The notes beneath the pieces were generated by a model. That model searched no databases and was not told where the DNA came from. It was given only the letters and a program-made list of their open reading frames with translations. The position numbers and the translations under genes were made by a program. From positions 372,001 through 436,000 of the forward strand of contig NZ_LVJW01000003.1 of the NCBI RefSeq assembly GCF_001708965.1: 64,000 nucleotides of DNA. Reading direction: 5' to 3'. Numbering within the stretch: the stretch's first letter is position 1; every line of letters begins with the position of its first letter. This document shows, piece after piece, positions 8,112 to 17,305 of this stretch. The stretch comes from Candidatus Thiodiazotropha endoloripes (GTDB lineage: Bacteria > Pseudomonadota > Gammaproteobacteria > Chromatiales > Chromatiaceae).

Positions 8112-9182
8112 ATGCAGGTCATTACCAACTGGTTCAAGCGCTACTTCTCCGATCCTCAGATCATCTTTCTGACTCTGTTCCTGGTCCTTTTCTTCGGTAT
8201 CGTGATTACCATGGGGGATATGCTCGCACCGGTATTGGCGAGCATCGTGATCGCCTACTTGCTCGAGGGGATCGTGACACAGATGGAGCGTCGCTCCTGG
8301 CCCAGGCTGATCTCTGTGATTCTGGTGTTCATTCTGTTTCTGCTGTTCGTAGCCCTGATCATGCTCGGACTGCTGCCGCTGCTGTCCCGCCAGGTGACGG
8401 ACTTTCTGCAACAGCTGCCGAGTATGATCGCTATGGGGCAGCAGGCTCTGATGCAACTCCCCGAACGCTACCCGGATCTGATACCTCAGGCACAGGTGGA
8501 TGAGTTGATTCAGCAGCTGCGCAATGAGATCGCCTCGTTTGCCCAACAGGCTGTAAGCTGGTCTCTCGCCTCAGTGGTTGGTGTGATCACCCTGGTGGTC
8601 TACCTGATCCTGATGCCCCTGCTGGTGTTCTTCTTTCTTAAGGACAAGCATCTGATCATCGACTGGTTTGTCTCCTATCTTCCCCGCCATCGACGATTCT
8701 CGGTAACAGTCTGGAAGGATGTGGATATACAGATCGCCAACTACGTGCGGGGGAAGTTCTGGGAGATCATCATTATCTGGTCCTGCAGCTTTGTTGCCTT
8801 TTCCATGCTTGGATTGAATTATGCTCTGCTGTTGGCGGTGTTGGTGGGTTTGTCGGTGATTATTCCTTACATCGGTGCTGCTGTGGTGACAATTCCAGTG
8901 CTGTTCATCGCCTGGTTTCAGTGGGGCTGGTCCTCGGACTTCGCCTGGTTGGCCGCGACCTATTTCATTATTCAGGCCCTGGATGGCAATGTGCTGGTGC
9001 CACTGCTCTTTTCAGAAGTGGTCAATCTGCATCCGGTTGCCATTATTGTGGCGATTCTGGTGTTTGGCGGCTTTTGGGGGTTCTGGGGGGTATTTTTTGC
9101 CATTCCACTGGCCACACTGGTGCAAGCGGTGTTGGCGGCCTGGCCCCGGGATGAGTCAGAGGGTGTGGAGGCTGCAAAATAG
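8112..9182 (+). CDS. AI-2E/PerM-family membrane permease
   Basis: A 356-residue polytopic inner membrane protein of the AI-2E transporter (PerM/YhhT/TqsA) superfamily. Paired N-terminal membrane helices (about 15-60) flank MGDMLAPVLASIVIAYLLEG; a third follows (65-90), then a periplasmic or cytosolic helical segment rich in glutamine (FLQQLPSMIAMGQQALMQL), then at least four more helices with the conserved VGLSVIIPYIGAAVVTIP and the C-terminal GGFWGFWGVFFAIPLATLV motif. Members export small molecules or act as sodium/proton antiporters; the substrate is unknown. Confidence 0.88.
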   Translation: MQVITNWFKRYFSDPQIIFLTLFLVLFFGIVITMGDMLAPVLASIVIAYLLEGIVTQMERRSWPRLISVILVFILFLLFVALIMLGLLPLLSRQVTDFLQQLPSMIAMGQQALMQLPERYPDLIPQAQVDELIQQLRNEIASFAQQAVSWSLASVVGVITLVVYLILMPLLVFFFLKDKHLIIDWFVSYLPRHRRFSVTVWKDVDIQIANYVRGKFWEIIIIWSCSFVAFSMLGLNYALLLAVLVGLSVIIPYIGAAVVTIPVLFIAWFQWGWSSDFAWLAATYFIIQALDGNVLVPLLFSEVVNLHPVAIIVAILVFGGFWGFWGVFFAIPLATLVQAVLAAWPRDESEGVEAAK

Positions 9183-9186
9183 CCCC

Positions 9187-9217
9187 GTCCGACTCCCCTG
9201 ATCAGGTGGGGTCGGAC
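9187..9217. terminator. Hairpin after the PerM-type gene
   Basis: GTCCGAC (9187-9193) pairs with GTCGGAC (9211-9217); inside it is the palindrome CCTGATCAGG. It starts 4 bp after the permease stop and lies between two convergent genes, so it could end transcription from either side, but there is no clear T-tract. Confidence 0.45.
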
Positions 9218-9241
9218 AGGTTGTCAGCCACGCTGAGAGGC

Positions 9242-9433
9242 TCAGGCTTTTTTGGTGTTGATACCAAACAGGCTCCACAGCGGGCAGTAGGAGACCAGCC
9301 CGGTGACCAGTGGCACAGCGCCAATGGCGCCAAGCCAGTTGATCGGGTCACTGAGCAGGAAGCCCCATGCAAGAATCGCCAGACCACCCACAATCCTGAG
9401 AATACGTTCAATACTGCCTACATTTTGAGTCAT
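9242..9433 (-). CDS. Small DUF2892 inner-membrane protein
   Basis: 63 residues with the DUF2892 signature: N-terminal NVGSIERILRIVGGLAIL, then two hydrophobic helices separated by a short loop (GFLLSDPINWLGAIGAVPLV) and the conserved CPLWSLFGI ending. This family also occurs as the C-terminal membrane part of the rhodanese YgaP. Ribosome binding site AGGAG lies 8 nt ahead of the ATG. It is downstream of a Crp/Fnr-type regulator on the same strand, with a 206-bp gap that contains a perfect TGTGACT/AGTCACA palindrome. Function is not established; the stand-alone form is common in sulfide- and metal-exposed bacteria. Confidence 0.85.
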   Translation of the reverse strand: MTQNVGSIERILRIVGGLAILAWGFLLSDPINWLGAIGAVPLVTGLVSYCPLWSLFGINTKKA

Positions 9434-9583
9434 GCTATTTCTCCTGAGTAATACATAAACCGCTTTTGTTCAGACCAGGGCTTGATTCGCCACAATGGTT
9501 TGAAATTGACCCTGCGCTTGAGGACTCTCTATTGCATCGGATCAATGCTGGATCAGAGGATAGATCTCTACTACGCAAATGTA

Positions 9584-9598
9584 TGTGACTAAGTCACA
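9584..9598. promoter_or_regulatory. Candidate Crp/Fnr-type operator palindrome
   Basis: TGTGACTAAGTCACA is a perfect 7-bp inverted repeat around one base. The half site TGTGA/TCACA is that of CRP-family regulators, though the spacing of 5 is one shorter than the classical CRP site. It lies 150 bp upstream of the DUF2892 gene and just downstream of a Crp/Fnr-family gene on the same strand, so that regulator is a candidate ligand. Confidence 0.4.
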
Positions 9599-9639
9599 CT
9601 GCAGGTGGTGCTAAGGTGCCGGATGAGTGTTAACAGGCT

Positions 9640-10329
9640 CTAATAGTGGTTTTCACGACTCTTCTCGATCAGACGCTGTTGGTCACAGATATTGATGACA
9701 CCTCTGGCAGTGGAGATCATCTGCTGTTGCTCAAGGTCTTTTAAAATGCGACTGACGACCTCACGGGAAGTTCCGAGGTCAGAGGCGATCATCTGATGGG
9801 TCGATTCGATTCTTGCGCCACTCTGTTTGCCGAGTTGAATCAGGTGTCCTGCCAGACGGCGGTCTACCCGGCGAAAGGCGATCTCTTCCACAATGCCGAT
9901 CACCTCGGTGAGTCTGCTGCTGATCAAATGGAAAAGATAGTTACGCCAGGCTGGGGTTTCGTCCGTCCAGCGAATCACATCTGCGGTACTGATCAGCACT
10001 GCTTCGATCGGTTCTTCCGAGACCGCATAGGCGGGAAAAGGCTCTCCATTCATGATGCAGGAGGCGGTGAGAATGCAGCTCTCGCCGGGGCCGATCCGAT
10101 AGAGGGTGATCTCCCGGCCGTTCTCCCCCAGTTTGTAGACCCGTGCGGTTCCCGAGATCACCAGAGCCAAATGGGAGCATTCAGTGCCCTGGTGACAGAT
10201 CGGTTGGTCGGCTGGCAGGTCGATCTTGCTGGCGCGTCCGAAGAAACTCTGTTTAAAGTCGCTCTCCGCCTGCTGCAGAAACTGAAACTGCTGGGTAATT
10301 TGGGTTATGTTGCGGGTGTCGGTAATCAA
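9640..10329 (-). CDS. Crp/Fnr-family transcription regulator (no N-terminal Fe-S cysteines)
   Basis: 229 residues: cyclic-nucleotide-binding-type beta-roll (about 30-145; LPADQPICHQGTECSHLALV, ITLYRIGPGESC), dimer helix, and C-terminal winged helix with IASDLGTSREVVSRILKDLE as recognition segment. The cysteine cluster that holds the FNR iron-sulfur cluster is absent from the N-terminus, so oxygen sensing by that route is unlikely; it resembles the YeiL/DNR-like or heme/NO-sensing branches. The start codon is TTG at 10329, supported by GAGG 5 nt upstream. The 206-bp region beyond its stop holds a candidate operator and then the DUF2892 gene. Confidence 0.88.
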   Translation of the reverse strand: MITDTRNITQITQQFQFLQQAESDFKQSFFGRASKIDLPADQPICHQGTECSHLALVISGTARVYKLGENGREITLYRIGPGESCILTASCIMNGEPFPAYAVSEEPIEAVLISTADVIRWTDETPAWRNYLFHLISSRLTEVIGIVEEIAFRRVDRRLAGHLIQLGKQSGARIESTHQMIASDLGTSREVVSRILKDLEQQQMISTARGVINICDQQRLIEKSRENHY

Positions 10330-10517
10330 GTCAACCTCAAGCTATTACTGTCACGGGATCGATCGAACAGGGAGATCGTTGCCGATAGTAGTTCGTTGCG
10401 TTGTTCCAATGCAATGTGAATAGTGGATTCAAACTGAAATGCTTGTAAATGAGGCAGTTGTATTCATGATATGCTAATTTACTAGATATTTATGATGTTA
10501 GGCGCCGAATTACTGTC

Positions 10518-13361
10518 ATGTCAGACCCGGACATTGAAGCGATTAAAATAAAGAAAGAGCGAGTACGCCTGTTATATGCCAATGGCGTAACCCTGATTAT
10601 CGCCAATTTTATTGCCGGCACGATCTTCTTTTATCTCAACAAGGTCTGGGAGTTTGAGCAGGGCATGATCTGGGGCGGGCTGTTTGCTCTGCTGCTGATC
10701 GGGCAGAGTGTGCTGACAGTTGCTGCCAGGCATAGTGAACTGGACAGATTACAGTTCTGGCGATATGCTCTGTTGCCCGGCGTTCTGTTGCTCGGTCTGT
10801 TGTGGGCGGCGGCTCTGGTCCATCTGCTCTTCAATCCCGAATCGACAGAGTTTCTGGTGATCGATCTGGTGCTGATCGGTACCGTCTTTCTGCTTACTGC
10901 GCTTTTACTCACCATCGATACTTTCTTCAGTATCATTTTTGTACTGACCGCCTCGATGGTGGTTATGGTTGTTCTGAACGGCGAGCAGGGCAGTGTCAGT
11001 GAGGAGTTCATTGCCGGGTTGATCGCCTATGCATTGGCACTGCTGATACTGGCCGCCTGGATGACGGTCTATCAACAAGGCTATCTGTTGATCGCCGCCA
11101 ACCGGGTATTGTTGCATGAACGGATGGTGGCCTCGGAAACCGAGTTGAGTGAAATGCGCAGCCGGCTGATTCAGGAGAATGATCAGCGCCAGTCAGTGGA
11201 ACAGGAGCTGTTTCTCGCCAAGGAGGCGGCAGAGGGTGCCAATCTGGCCAAGTCAGAGTTTCTCGCCACCATGAGCCATGAGATCCGAACCCCACTGAAT
11301 GGCATTCTGCCGATTCTGGAAATGCTTCTGGAGACCAAGCTGAATGGGGAGCAGAGGCAGTTTGTCGCCACTGCACTGAACTCCTCTCAGCTGCTGCTCA
11401 GCATCATCAATGACATTCTCGACTTCTCCAAGATCGAAGCCGGGAAACTCGATCTGGAGTTTATCGAGCTCAATCTGGAGGGCACCATTGAGCAGGTCAC
11501 CTCGTTGATGAAAAACGCAGCTGACCGGCGCAATCTGAGGTTAAATTACCGAATTGACAGGGATGTGCCAAAAACGGTTCGCGGCGACCCGATCCGATTG
11601 CGCCAGATACTCACCAACCTGGTGAGTAACGCGGTGAAGTTCACTGAACACGGGGAGGTGTCGGTTGAGGTGACCAATCGTCAGACCTCACGTACCGAGG
11701 TGGATCTGATGTTTGCCGTACGGGATACCGGTATCGGCATGACCCAGGAGCAAGTGGAGCGCCTGTTCGAACCCTTTTCCCAGGCCGATGCCTCAACAAC
11801 CCGCAAGCATGGCGGTACCGGCCTGGGTCTGGTGATCTGCAAGCGCCTGACCGAGTTGATGGGGGGGAAGATCGGGGTTAAATCCACGCCGGGAAAAGGC
11901 TCCTATTTCTGGTTCATACTGCCAATGCGCAAATCACTGCAGGAGATGCCATCCGGCAGACGCAATCTTCAGGATATCCGTACCCTGCTACTTGCCGACA
12001 AGACCTCTGCCGAGACCAGGCAGCTACTCTATGCACTGAAGGAAGAGGGGATGCTGGTAGAGCAATCCGAGGATCAGTATGACGCACTCAGCAAGCTCAA
12101 GTCCTCCGCCAACCTGGGTGCAAGTTGGCGCTATGAACTGATGGTGCTCGATGGGGCCCTGTCGAGCGTCAATCTGAGTAAGACCATAGACTCGGCCAGA
12201 GAAGTACCCCACATGCGCGAGGTGGAGATACTTGCCGTGAATCTGCCAGAAGAGGCTCAGCTCAGCTACGAGGCGATGGGCGTTGAGTGCCTGACTCCTC
12301 ATGCCACTCCGAAAGAGATCAAGCAGCGACTGTATCGAATTTTCGACGTTGAGCAGACGCCTGGGGCGGGGACCATGCCGGAAGAGATACCGGTGCCGCG
12401 CATGCCCGACGACCACCTTGCCTGGCAGGATAGTCAGAGTGAACCGTTTTCGGAACCCGGTGCGAAACGGGCAGAGGATATCAAACAGGATCAGCAGCAT
12501 ACCAAACTGGTGGGACGGGTTTTGGTGGTTGAGGACAATCCGGTCAATCAGGCGGTAGTGAAAAAGATGCTTGAGAAGGCGGGATTGTCACCGGTAACCT
12601 CCAATGACGGAGTTGAGGCGATGGATGCACTTCGGGCTGAACAGTTTGATGTGGTGCTGATGGATTGCCAGATGCCGAGGATGGATGGCTACGAGGCGAC
12701 GGAGGCGATTCGGGAACGGGAACAGAACCAGGGATTGATGCGTACACCTGTCATTGCGATGACCGCCAACGCCATGGCCGGGGATCGGGAGCGTTGTCTG
12801 GCGGTAGGTATGGATGACTATCTTTCCAAACCGGTAAAGCCGTCTCAACTGGAGAATATGCTGCGACAATGGCTGCCCATGGAGGAGATGATATCTCCAG
12901 ACGAGGATGCTAGTCTAAAGGAGGATCTAAGTGCGGCTAGTGAAGATGCCGAAGTTGATATATCAAGTGAGGGATTGCTTGACCTTGGTGGAGATACGAG
13001 CATGAAGGCAGGCGGTATGATTGACCGCAGTGTGTTGGAAGAACTCTATGAAATCATGGAGGAGGACTTTGTTTCTGTGCTTGAGAGTTATCTCAAGAGC
13101 GCACCTGGATTGATGCTCGGTATCCGGGATGCGGTCAAGTCCGGGGATATGGAGGGGCTGGTGAAATCGGCCCATCCATTGAAATCGAGCAGCGCCAATG
13201 TAGGGGCCATGGAACTTTCAATTCTGGCCCGTGACCTGGAATTCAAAGGCCGCCAGGGGGATACCAATGGACTGGTGACCAGTTACAATCAAACCGCCGA
13301 GATCTATCGTCGTTCGATCACTGAACTGAAGAGTATCGTTGATCGGGGCAGCATACATTAA
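10518..13361 (+). CDS. BarA-like hybrid sensor histidine kinase (HisKA-HATPase-REC-REC-Hpt)
   Basis: A 947-residue membrane kinase. Six or so membrane helices occupy about 20-195 with no large periplasmic loop, then a short coiled coil (205-240), HisKA with phospho-His254 in [12 protein letters not shown], HATPase_c (N-box [20 protein letters not shown]1 RDTGIGM, G2 [14 protein letters not shown]), a degenerate receiver-like region (about 490-605), a full receiver with Asp716 in [13 protein letters not shown], and an Hpt domain with His886 in [14 protein letters not shown]. This is the phosphorelay layout of BarA/ArcB/GacS-type kinases. No cognate DNA-binding regulator is adjacent. The membrane-embedded sensor part suggests it reads a membrane-linked signal, which is inference. 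Confidence 0.92.
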   Translation: MSDPDIEAIKIKKERVRLLYANGVTLIIANFIAGTIFFYLNKVWEFEQGMIWGGLFALLLIGQSVLTVAARHSELDRLQFWRYALLPGVLLLGLLWAAALVHLLFNPESTEFLVIDLVLIGTVFLLTALLLTIDTFFSIIFVLTASMVVMVVLNGEQGSVSEEFIAGLIAYALALLILAAWMTVYQQGYLLIAANRVLLHERMVASETELSEMRSRLIQENDQRQSVEQELFLAKEAAEGANLAKSEFLATMSHEIRTPLNGILPILEMLLETKLNGEQRQFVATALNSSQLLLSIINDILDFSKIEAGKLDLEFIELNLEGTIEQVTSLMKNAADRRNLRLNYRIDRDVPKTVRGDPIRLRQILTNLVSNAVKFTEHGEVSVEVTNRQTSRTEVDLMFAVRDTGIGMTQEQVERLFEPFSQADASTTRKHGGTGLGLVICKRLTELMGGKIGVKSTPGKGSYFWFILPMRKSLQEMPSGRRNLQDIRTLLLADKTSAETRQLLYALKEEGMLVEQSEDQYDALSKLKSSANLGASWRYELMVLDGALSSVNLSKTIDSAREVPHMREVEILAVNLPEEAQLSYEAMGVECLTPHATPKEIKQRLYRIFDVEQTPGAGTMPEEIPVPRMPDDHLAWQDSQSEPFSEPGAKRAEDIKQDQQHTKLVGRVLVVEDNPVNQAVVKKMLEKAGLSPVTSNDGVEAMDALRAEQFDVVLMDCQMPRMDGYEATEAIREREQNQGLMRTPVIAMTANAMAGDRERCLAVGMDDYLSKPVKPSQLENMLRQWLPMEEMISPDEDASLKEDLSAASEDAEVDISSEGLLDLGGDTSMKAGGMIDRSVLEELYEIMEEDFVSVLESYLKSAPGLMLGIRDAVKSGDMEGLVKSAHPLKSSSANVGAMELSILARDLEFKGRQGDTNGLVTSYNQTAEIYRRSITELKSIVDRGSIH

Positions 13362-13473
13362 GGCACTAAGCAGCGTTTTTTAAACTCCGTTAAAAAAGTC
13401 TCATCTTGTCCTTCCGGCTGACCCTGTTGCGCCAACCGCTGCCCGCCTCTGACCCCAATCTCACTTGAGCCGA

Positions 13474-14883
13474 TTACAGATTGGCGGAAGCGTAATCCGC
13501 CAGGCGTGATCGTTCACCCCGCTGCAGGGTGATGTGTCCGCTATGGGGCCAGTTCTTGAACCGGTCGACCGCATAGGTAAGACCGGATGTGGTCTCTGTC
13601 AGATAGGGGGTGTCGATCTGTGCCACATTGCCCAGACAGACGATCTTGGTACCCGGGCCGGCGCGGGTGATCAGGGTTTTCATCTGTTTGGGCGTCAGAT
13701 TCTGTGCCTCGTCGAGAATGATGTACTTATTCAGGAATGTTCTGCCGCGCATGAAATTGAGTGAATGGATGCGGATCCGGCTACGCAGCAGATCCTCCGT
13801 GGCGGCACGCCCCCACTCTCCCCCTTCTGTCTGGGTGAGCACTTCCAGGTTGTCCATCAGTGCCCCCATCCAGGGAGTCATTTTTTCCTCTTCCGTACCC
13901 GGTAGAAAACCGATGTCCTCACCGACGGGCACAGTGACCCGGGTCATGATGATCTCCCGATAGAGGTTGAGGTCCAGGGTCTGTACCAATCCCGCTGCCA
14001 GTGTCAGCAGGGTCTTGCCGGTGCCGGCGGTGCCCAGCAGGGAGACAAAATCGAGATCTGGATCAAGCAGTAGATTCAGTGCGTAGTTCTGTTCCTGGTT
14101 ACGCGACGTAATGCCCCAGACGGCATGTTTTGGATTGCTGTAGTCCTCCGCCAGTTCGATGACTGCGCTCTCATTCTGCTTCTCTCTGACGATCGCCTGG
14201 AAACCCTCGTCGCCCTTCAGGTAGAGGCACTGGCTGGGATACCAGGACTGGGTGTCCGGTCCGCTGACCCGGTAGAAGGTTCGTCCCTCCTCCTGCCAGG
14301 ATTCCAGCTCCTTGGTGTGCTGTTCCCAGAAATCAGCAGCAACCTCATCGAGCCCGCTGTAGAGCAGATTGACATCTTCCAATACCTGGTCGTTGCTGTA
14401 ATCCTCGGCCCGTATCCCCAGTACGGTCGCTTTGATGCGCAGGTTGATATCCTTGGAGACCAGTACGATCCGCTTCTCCGGATAGTCGGACTGCAGGCTC
14501 AAGGCGGTGGCCAGGATGTTGTTGTCCGGGGTGTTACCCGGCAGGCTCAAGGGTAGATCCTGGGATACCGGTTTGGTCTGAAACATCAGATGACCCGTGA
14601 CTGAATCGGTCGAACCATTGAATTGCAGGGTATTCAGCGGGATGCCCTGACTGATCGTCTCTTTTGAGACATGGCCCATCAGTTCATCGAGAAATCGGCT
14701 GGTCTGACGCACATTGCGCGCTACCTCGGACATGCCTTTCTTGCCTTTGTCCAGCTCCTCAAGCACCACCATCGGCAGATAGATATCGTGCTCCTTGAAT
14801 CGGAACAGGGCGGTTGGGTCGTGCATCAAGACATTGGTGTCCAGGACGAACAGACGGGGTTTCTTAGCTTGGTTTTCTGACAT
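13474..14883 (-). CDS. PIN domain-PhoH ATPase (YlaK/PhoH2-type) protein
   Basis: About 469 residues: N-terminal PIN nuclease-fold domain (about 10-140; LFVLDTNVLMHDP, VVLEELDKGKKG, with acidic active-site residues) fused to a C-terminal PhoH P-loop ATPase (about 245-450; Walker A LLGTAGTGKTLLTLA, Walker B KYIILDEAQNLTP). PhoH2-type proteins are reported as RNA helicase/ribonucleases, and PIN-PhoH fusions occur as housekeeping proteins in many Gammaproteobacteria. The ATG at 14883 gives the conserved MSENQAKKPRLFVLDTN start; another in-frame ATG lies 12 bp upstream. It precedes, on the same strand, nothing obvious; bcp lies just upstream. Confidence 0.9.
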   Translation of the reverse strand: MSENQAKKPRLFVLDTNVLMHDPTALFRFKEHDIYLPMVVLEELDKGKKGMSEVARNVRQTSRFLDELMGHVSKETISQGIPLNTLQFNGSTDSVTGHLMFQTKPVSQDLPLSLPGNTPDNNILATALSLQSDYPEKRIVLVSKDINLRIKATVLGIRAEDYSNDQVLEDVNLLYSGLDEVAADFWEQHTKELESWQEEGRTFYRVSGPDTQSWYPSQCLYLKGDEGFQAIVREKQNESAVIELAEDYSNPKHAVWGITSRNQEQNYALNLLLDPDLDFVSLLGTAGTGKTLLTLAAGLVQTLDLNLYREIIMTRVTVPVGEDIGFLPGTEEEKMTPWMGALMDNLEVLTQTEGGEWGRAATEDLLRSRIRIHSLNFMRGRTFLNKYIILDEAQNLTPKQMKTLITRAGPGTKIVCLGNVAQIDTPYLTETTSGLTYAVDRFKNWPHSGHITLQRGERSRLADYASANL

Positions 14884-14956
14884 GCTGGGTCTCATCTACA
14901 GGCAAGCGAATAACGGCCATGGCTGTCGTGCCATGGCGATTGAAATTTTATCTGGT

Positions 14957-15442
14957 TCAGGAGAGTTTTCCGGATCGCATGGCCTTAAGCGTTTCCAGGA
15001 CCTCTTCAGCGTGGCCTTTGACTTTCACTTTGCGCCACTCATGGCGTAGTTTTCCATCTTCGTCGATCAGGAATGTACTGCGTTCGATGCCGCGTACTTT
15101 TTTGCCGTACATCGATTTCATCTTGATGACATCGAAGCTGTTGCACAGGGTCTCTTCCTTGTCCGAGAGCAGATCGAAAGGGAAGCCCTGTTTGGATTTG
15201 AAGTTCTCCTGGGCCTTTACCCCGTCACGGGAGACGCCAAGAATGACCGCTGACTGACGGCGGAACTTAGCGATTGCGGCGGTAAAGTCCAGACCCTCCT
15301 GGGTACAGCCGGGTGTGCTGGCCTTGGGGTAGAAATAGAGCACAATGGGTTTGCCGCGAAAATCGCTGAATTTTATCTCTTTATCACCCGTAGCCGGCAG
15401 TGGGATGTCGGGCACGGTTTTACCAATGGCGATCGAGCTCAT
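14957..15442 (-). CDS. bcp: Bcp/PrxQ-type thioredoxin-dependent peroxiredoxin
   Basis: 161 residues; reduces hydrogen and organic peroxides in the cytoplasm. The peroxidatic cysteine is C46 in YPKASTPGCTQEG, and the catalytic arginine is in VIRG-type context further on (FRRQSAVILGVS). The resolving cysteine five residues later found in E. coli Bcp (C-X4-C) is missing (Leu51); a different cysteine at 100 (ETLCNSF) might resolve, or it may act as a 1-Cys enzyme. It lies upstream of the PIN-PhoH gene and downstream of the gcvR-like gene, all on the minus strand. Confidence 0.9.
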   Translation of the reverse strand: MSSIAIGKTVPDIPLPATGDKEIKFSDFRGKPIVLYFYPKASTPGCTQEGLDFTAAIAKFRRQSAVILGVSRDGVKAQENFKSKQGFPFDLLSDKEETLCNSFDVIKMKSMYGKKVRGIERSTFLIDEDGKLRHEWRKVKVKGHAEEVLETLKAMRSGKLS

Positions 15443-15498
15443 GTGTGGGGACTCCTCCTTAGGACCTCAGATATCACGTATTAGTATGAGACAGTACA

Positions 15499-16038
15499 CT
15501 AGCCTTTTATGGGTTCGATGACGGCGTCCAGGTTGAGGGCATCACAGTAATCCATGAACTCCTCTCTGAGTACGGCGATCTGTCTGTCCGAGGGTATGCC
15601 CACGCTCAGATGTACCGAAAACATCGGCGTGCCGGTGTGGGCGGCTGAATAGCTGCTGGTGGTCATATCTTCGATATTGATCTGGCGCTCGGAAAAAAAT
15701 TCCGCCAGCTTGTTGACGATACCCGGATGGTCCATGGAGACCACCTCCACCAGATAGGGCAGCTGGTTGCTCGATTGAACCCGGCCTTCGGTACGTTTGC
15801 AGATGATGGTCAGACCAAGATCCTGCTGCAGCTCCGGTACGGCGGATTCCAGCTTGGCCAGGGTGTTCCATGGGCCCTCGATCAACAGCAGTATGGCAAA
15901 CTCACCGCCGAGAACGGTCATCCTGCTGTCTGTTATGTTACAACCCTCATCGAGGATTTTTTTGGAAAGATTTTTGACGATGCCAGGCTGATCTTTGCCA
16001 AGTGCGGAGATAACCAAAAAGTTTTTCGGTGTGGTCAT
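15499..16038 (-). CDS. gcvR: Glycine cleavage system regulator GcvR-like, two ACT domains
   Basis: 179 residues with two ACT domains: LVISALGKDQPGIVKNLSKK (about 6-80) and VEVVSMDHPGIVNKLAEFF (about 95-170). In E. coli GcvR binds GcvA and represses the glycine cleavage operon when glycine is low. The gene has the gcvR-bcp order seen in many Gammaproteobacteria and lies divergent from dapA, again as in E. coli. A longer frame to 16122 exists, but the ATG at 16038 (MTTPKNFLVIS) has an AGAG site upstream and matches family length. Confidence 0.9.
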   Translation of the reverse strand: MTTPKNFLVISALGKDQPGIVKNLSKKILDEGCNITDSRMTVLGGEFAILLLIEGPWNTLAKLESAVPELQQDLGLTIICKRTEGRVQSSNQLPYLVEVVSMDHPGIVNKLAEFFSERQINIEDMTTSSYSAAHTGTPMFSVHLSVGIPSDRQIAVLREEFMDYCDALNLDAVIEPIKG

Positions 16039-16311
16039 TGATATCTCTAAACCCCAGTTATTGTTCACGGTTGTGTCGAGTGTAACACCAGGAATGAGCC
16101 GCAAGCGATATTTCATGAGCATCTCATGGTTTAATTCCGAATCAGTGGGTTAAACAGGCTCTCAGAGTTTTGTTTCCACCGGGAAAACGGAACCTTACGC
16201 TCTACACGCCTTCGTAGCTCATCGCTTCGGCTTAAAAATATACACTACTTGTCAGAGTCACGAGCCACAGGCTAACATTGCGGATTGATATAAAGTTAGG
16301 GGTGTGGACTG

Positions 16312-17187
16312 ATGTTTCACGGCAGTATGGTAGCAATGATCACTCCGATGAGTGAAGAAGGCGTCCTGGATGACAACGCCTTGCGGGGCTTGGTGGATTT
16401 TCACGTCGAGCAGGGCAGTGACGCCATTGTCGCCGTTGGTACCACCGGTGAATCGGCTACTCTGGACGAAGAGGAGCATTGTGCGGTGATTCGTCGGGTG
16501 GTTGAGTATGTGGCTGGGCGGATTCCGGTGATTGCCGGTACCGGCGCCAATTCAACCCGGGAGGCGATTGATCTGACCCGTTGCGCCAAGCAGGCGGGCG
16601 CCGATGCCTGCCTGTTGGTTACCCCTTATTACAACAAACCCACCCAGGAAGGGTTATACCAGCACTACAAGGCGGTGGCAGAGGCGGTGGAGATACCGCA
16701 GATCCTCTACAATGTGCCTGGCCGTACAGCCTGTGACATGCTGCCTGAGACTGTCGGTCGACTCTCATCCGTGGCCAATATCATCGGTGTCAAAGAGGCG
16801 ACAGGTGATCTGGATCGGCTGCATCAGATCCGGGATCTGTGTGGTTCCGAGTTTGAGCTCTATAGCGGTGATGACGCCACCGGTTGCGAATTTCTGTTGC
16901 AAGGTGGACACGGGGTCATCTCTGTGACGGCGAATGTCGCGCCGAAATTGATGCATGAGATGGTGGCGGCGGCTCTGGCTGGAAACCGGGCTGAGGCCGA
17001 ATCTCTCGATCAGCAGCTGGCTGGCCTGCACAGCGCGTTGTTTGTGGAATCGAGCCCGATACCCGTCAAGTGGGCGATGTCCGAACTTGGATTGGCGGAC
17101 AAAGGTATCAGGCTGCCGTTGACCTGGATGACTGCCTCCTCCGAGCCTCAGGTTCGTGAGGCGATGCGTCAGGCCGGGGTTTTGTGA
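16312..17187 (+). CDS. dapA: 4-hydroxy-tetrahydrodipicolinate synthase DapA
   Basis: 291 residues, class I aldolase fold, first committed step of lysine/diaminopimelate synthesis: condenses pyruvate with aspartate semialdehyde. Schiff-base Lys161 in GVKEATGD, Tyr133 and Arg138 in LYNVPGRT, and the Thr44-Thr45 pair in AVGTTGESATL are all in place at standard positions. It begins an operon-like row with bamC and an MBL hydrolase; the divergent neighbour is gcvR. The dapA-bamC linkage is conserved in Gammaproteobacteria. Confidence 0.97.
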   Translation: MFHGSMVAMITPMSEEGVLDDNALRGLVDFHVEQGSDAIVAVGTTGESATLDEEEHCAVIRRVVEYVAGRIPVIAGTGANSTREAIDLTRCAKQAGADACLLVTPYYNKPTQEGLYQHYKAVAEAVEIPQILYNVPGRTACDMLPETVGRLSSVANIIGVKEATGDLDRLHQIRDLCGSEFELYSGDDATGCEFLLQGGHGVISVTANVAPKLMHEMVAAALAGNRAEAESLDQQLAGLHSALFVESSPIPVKWAMSELGLADKGIRLPLTWMTASSEPQVREAMRQAGVL

Positions 17188-17305
17188 TCGCAGCCGATGT
17201 GGCTTGTAGGCGCCACAAAATCTCCGTCTCAGGCAAGGCTTGGTAAACTAGATGTTCAAATCCTTGTCATAGGCAACAGAGTACAATCTGATAAAACTTC
17301 ATAAT

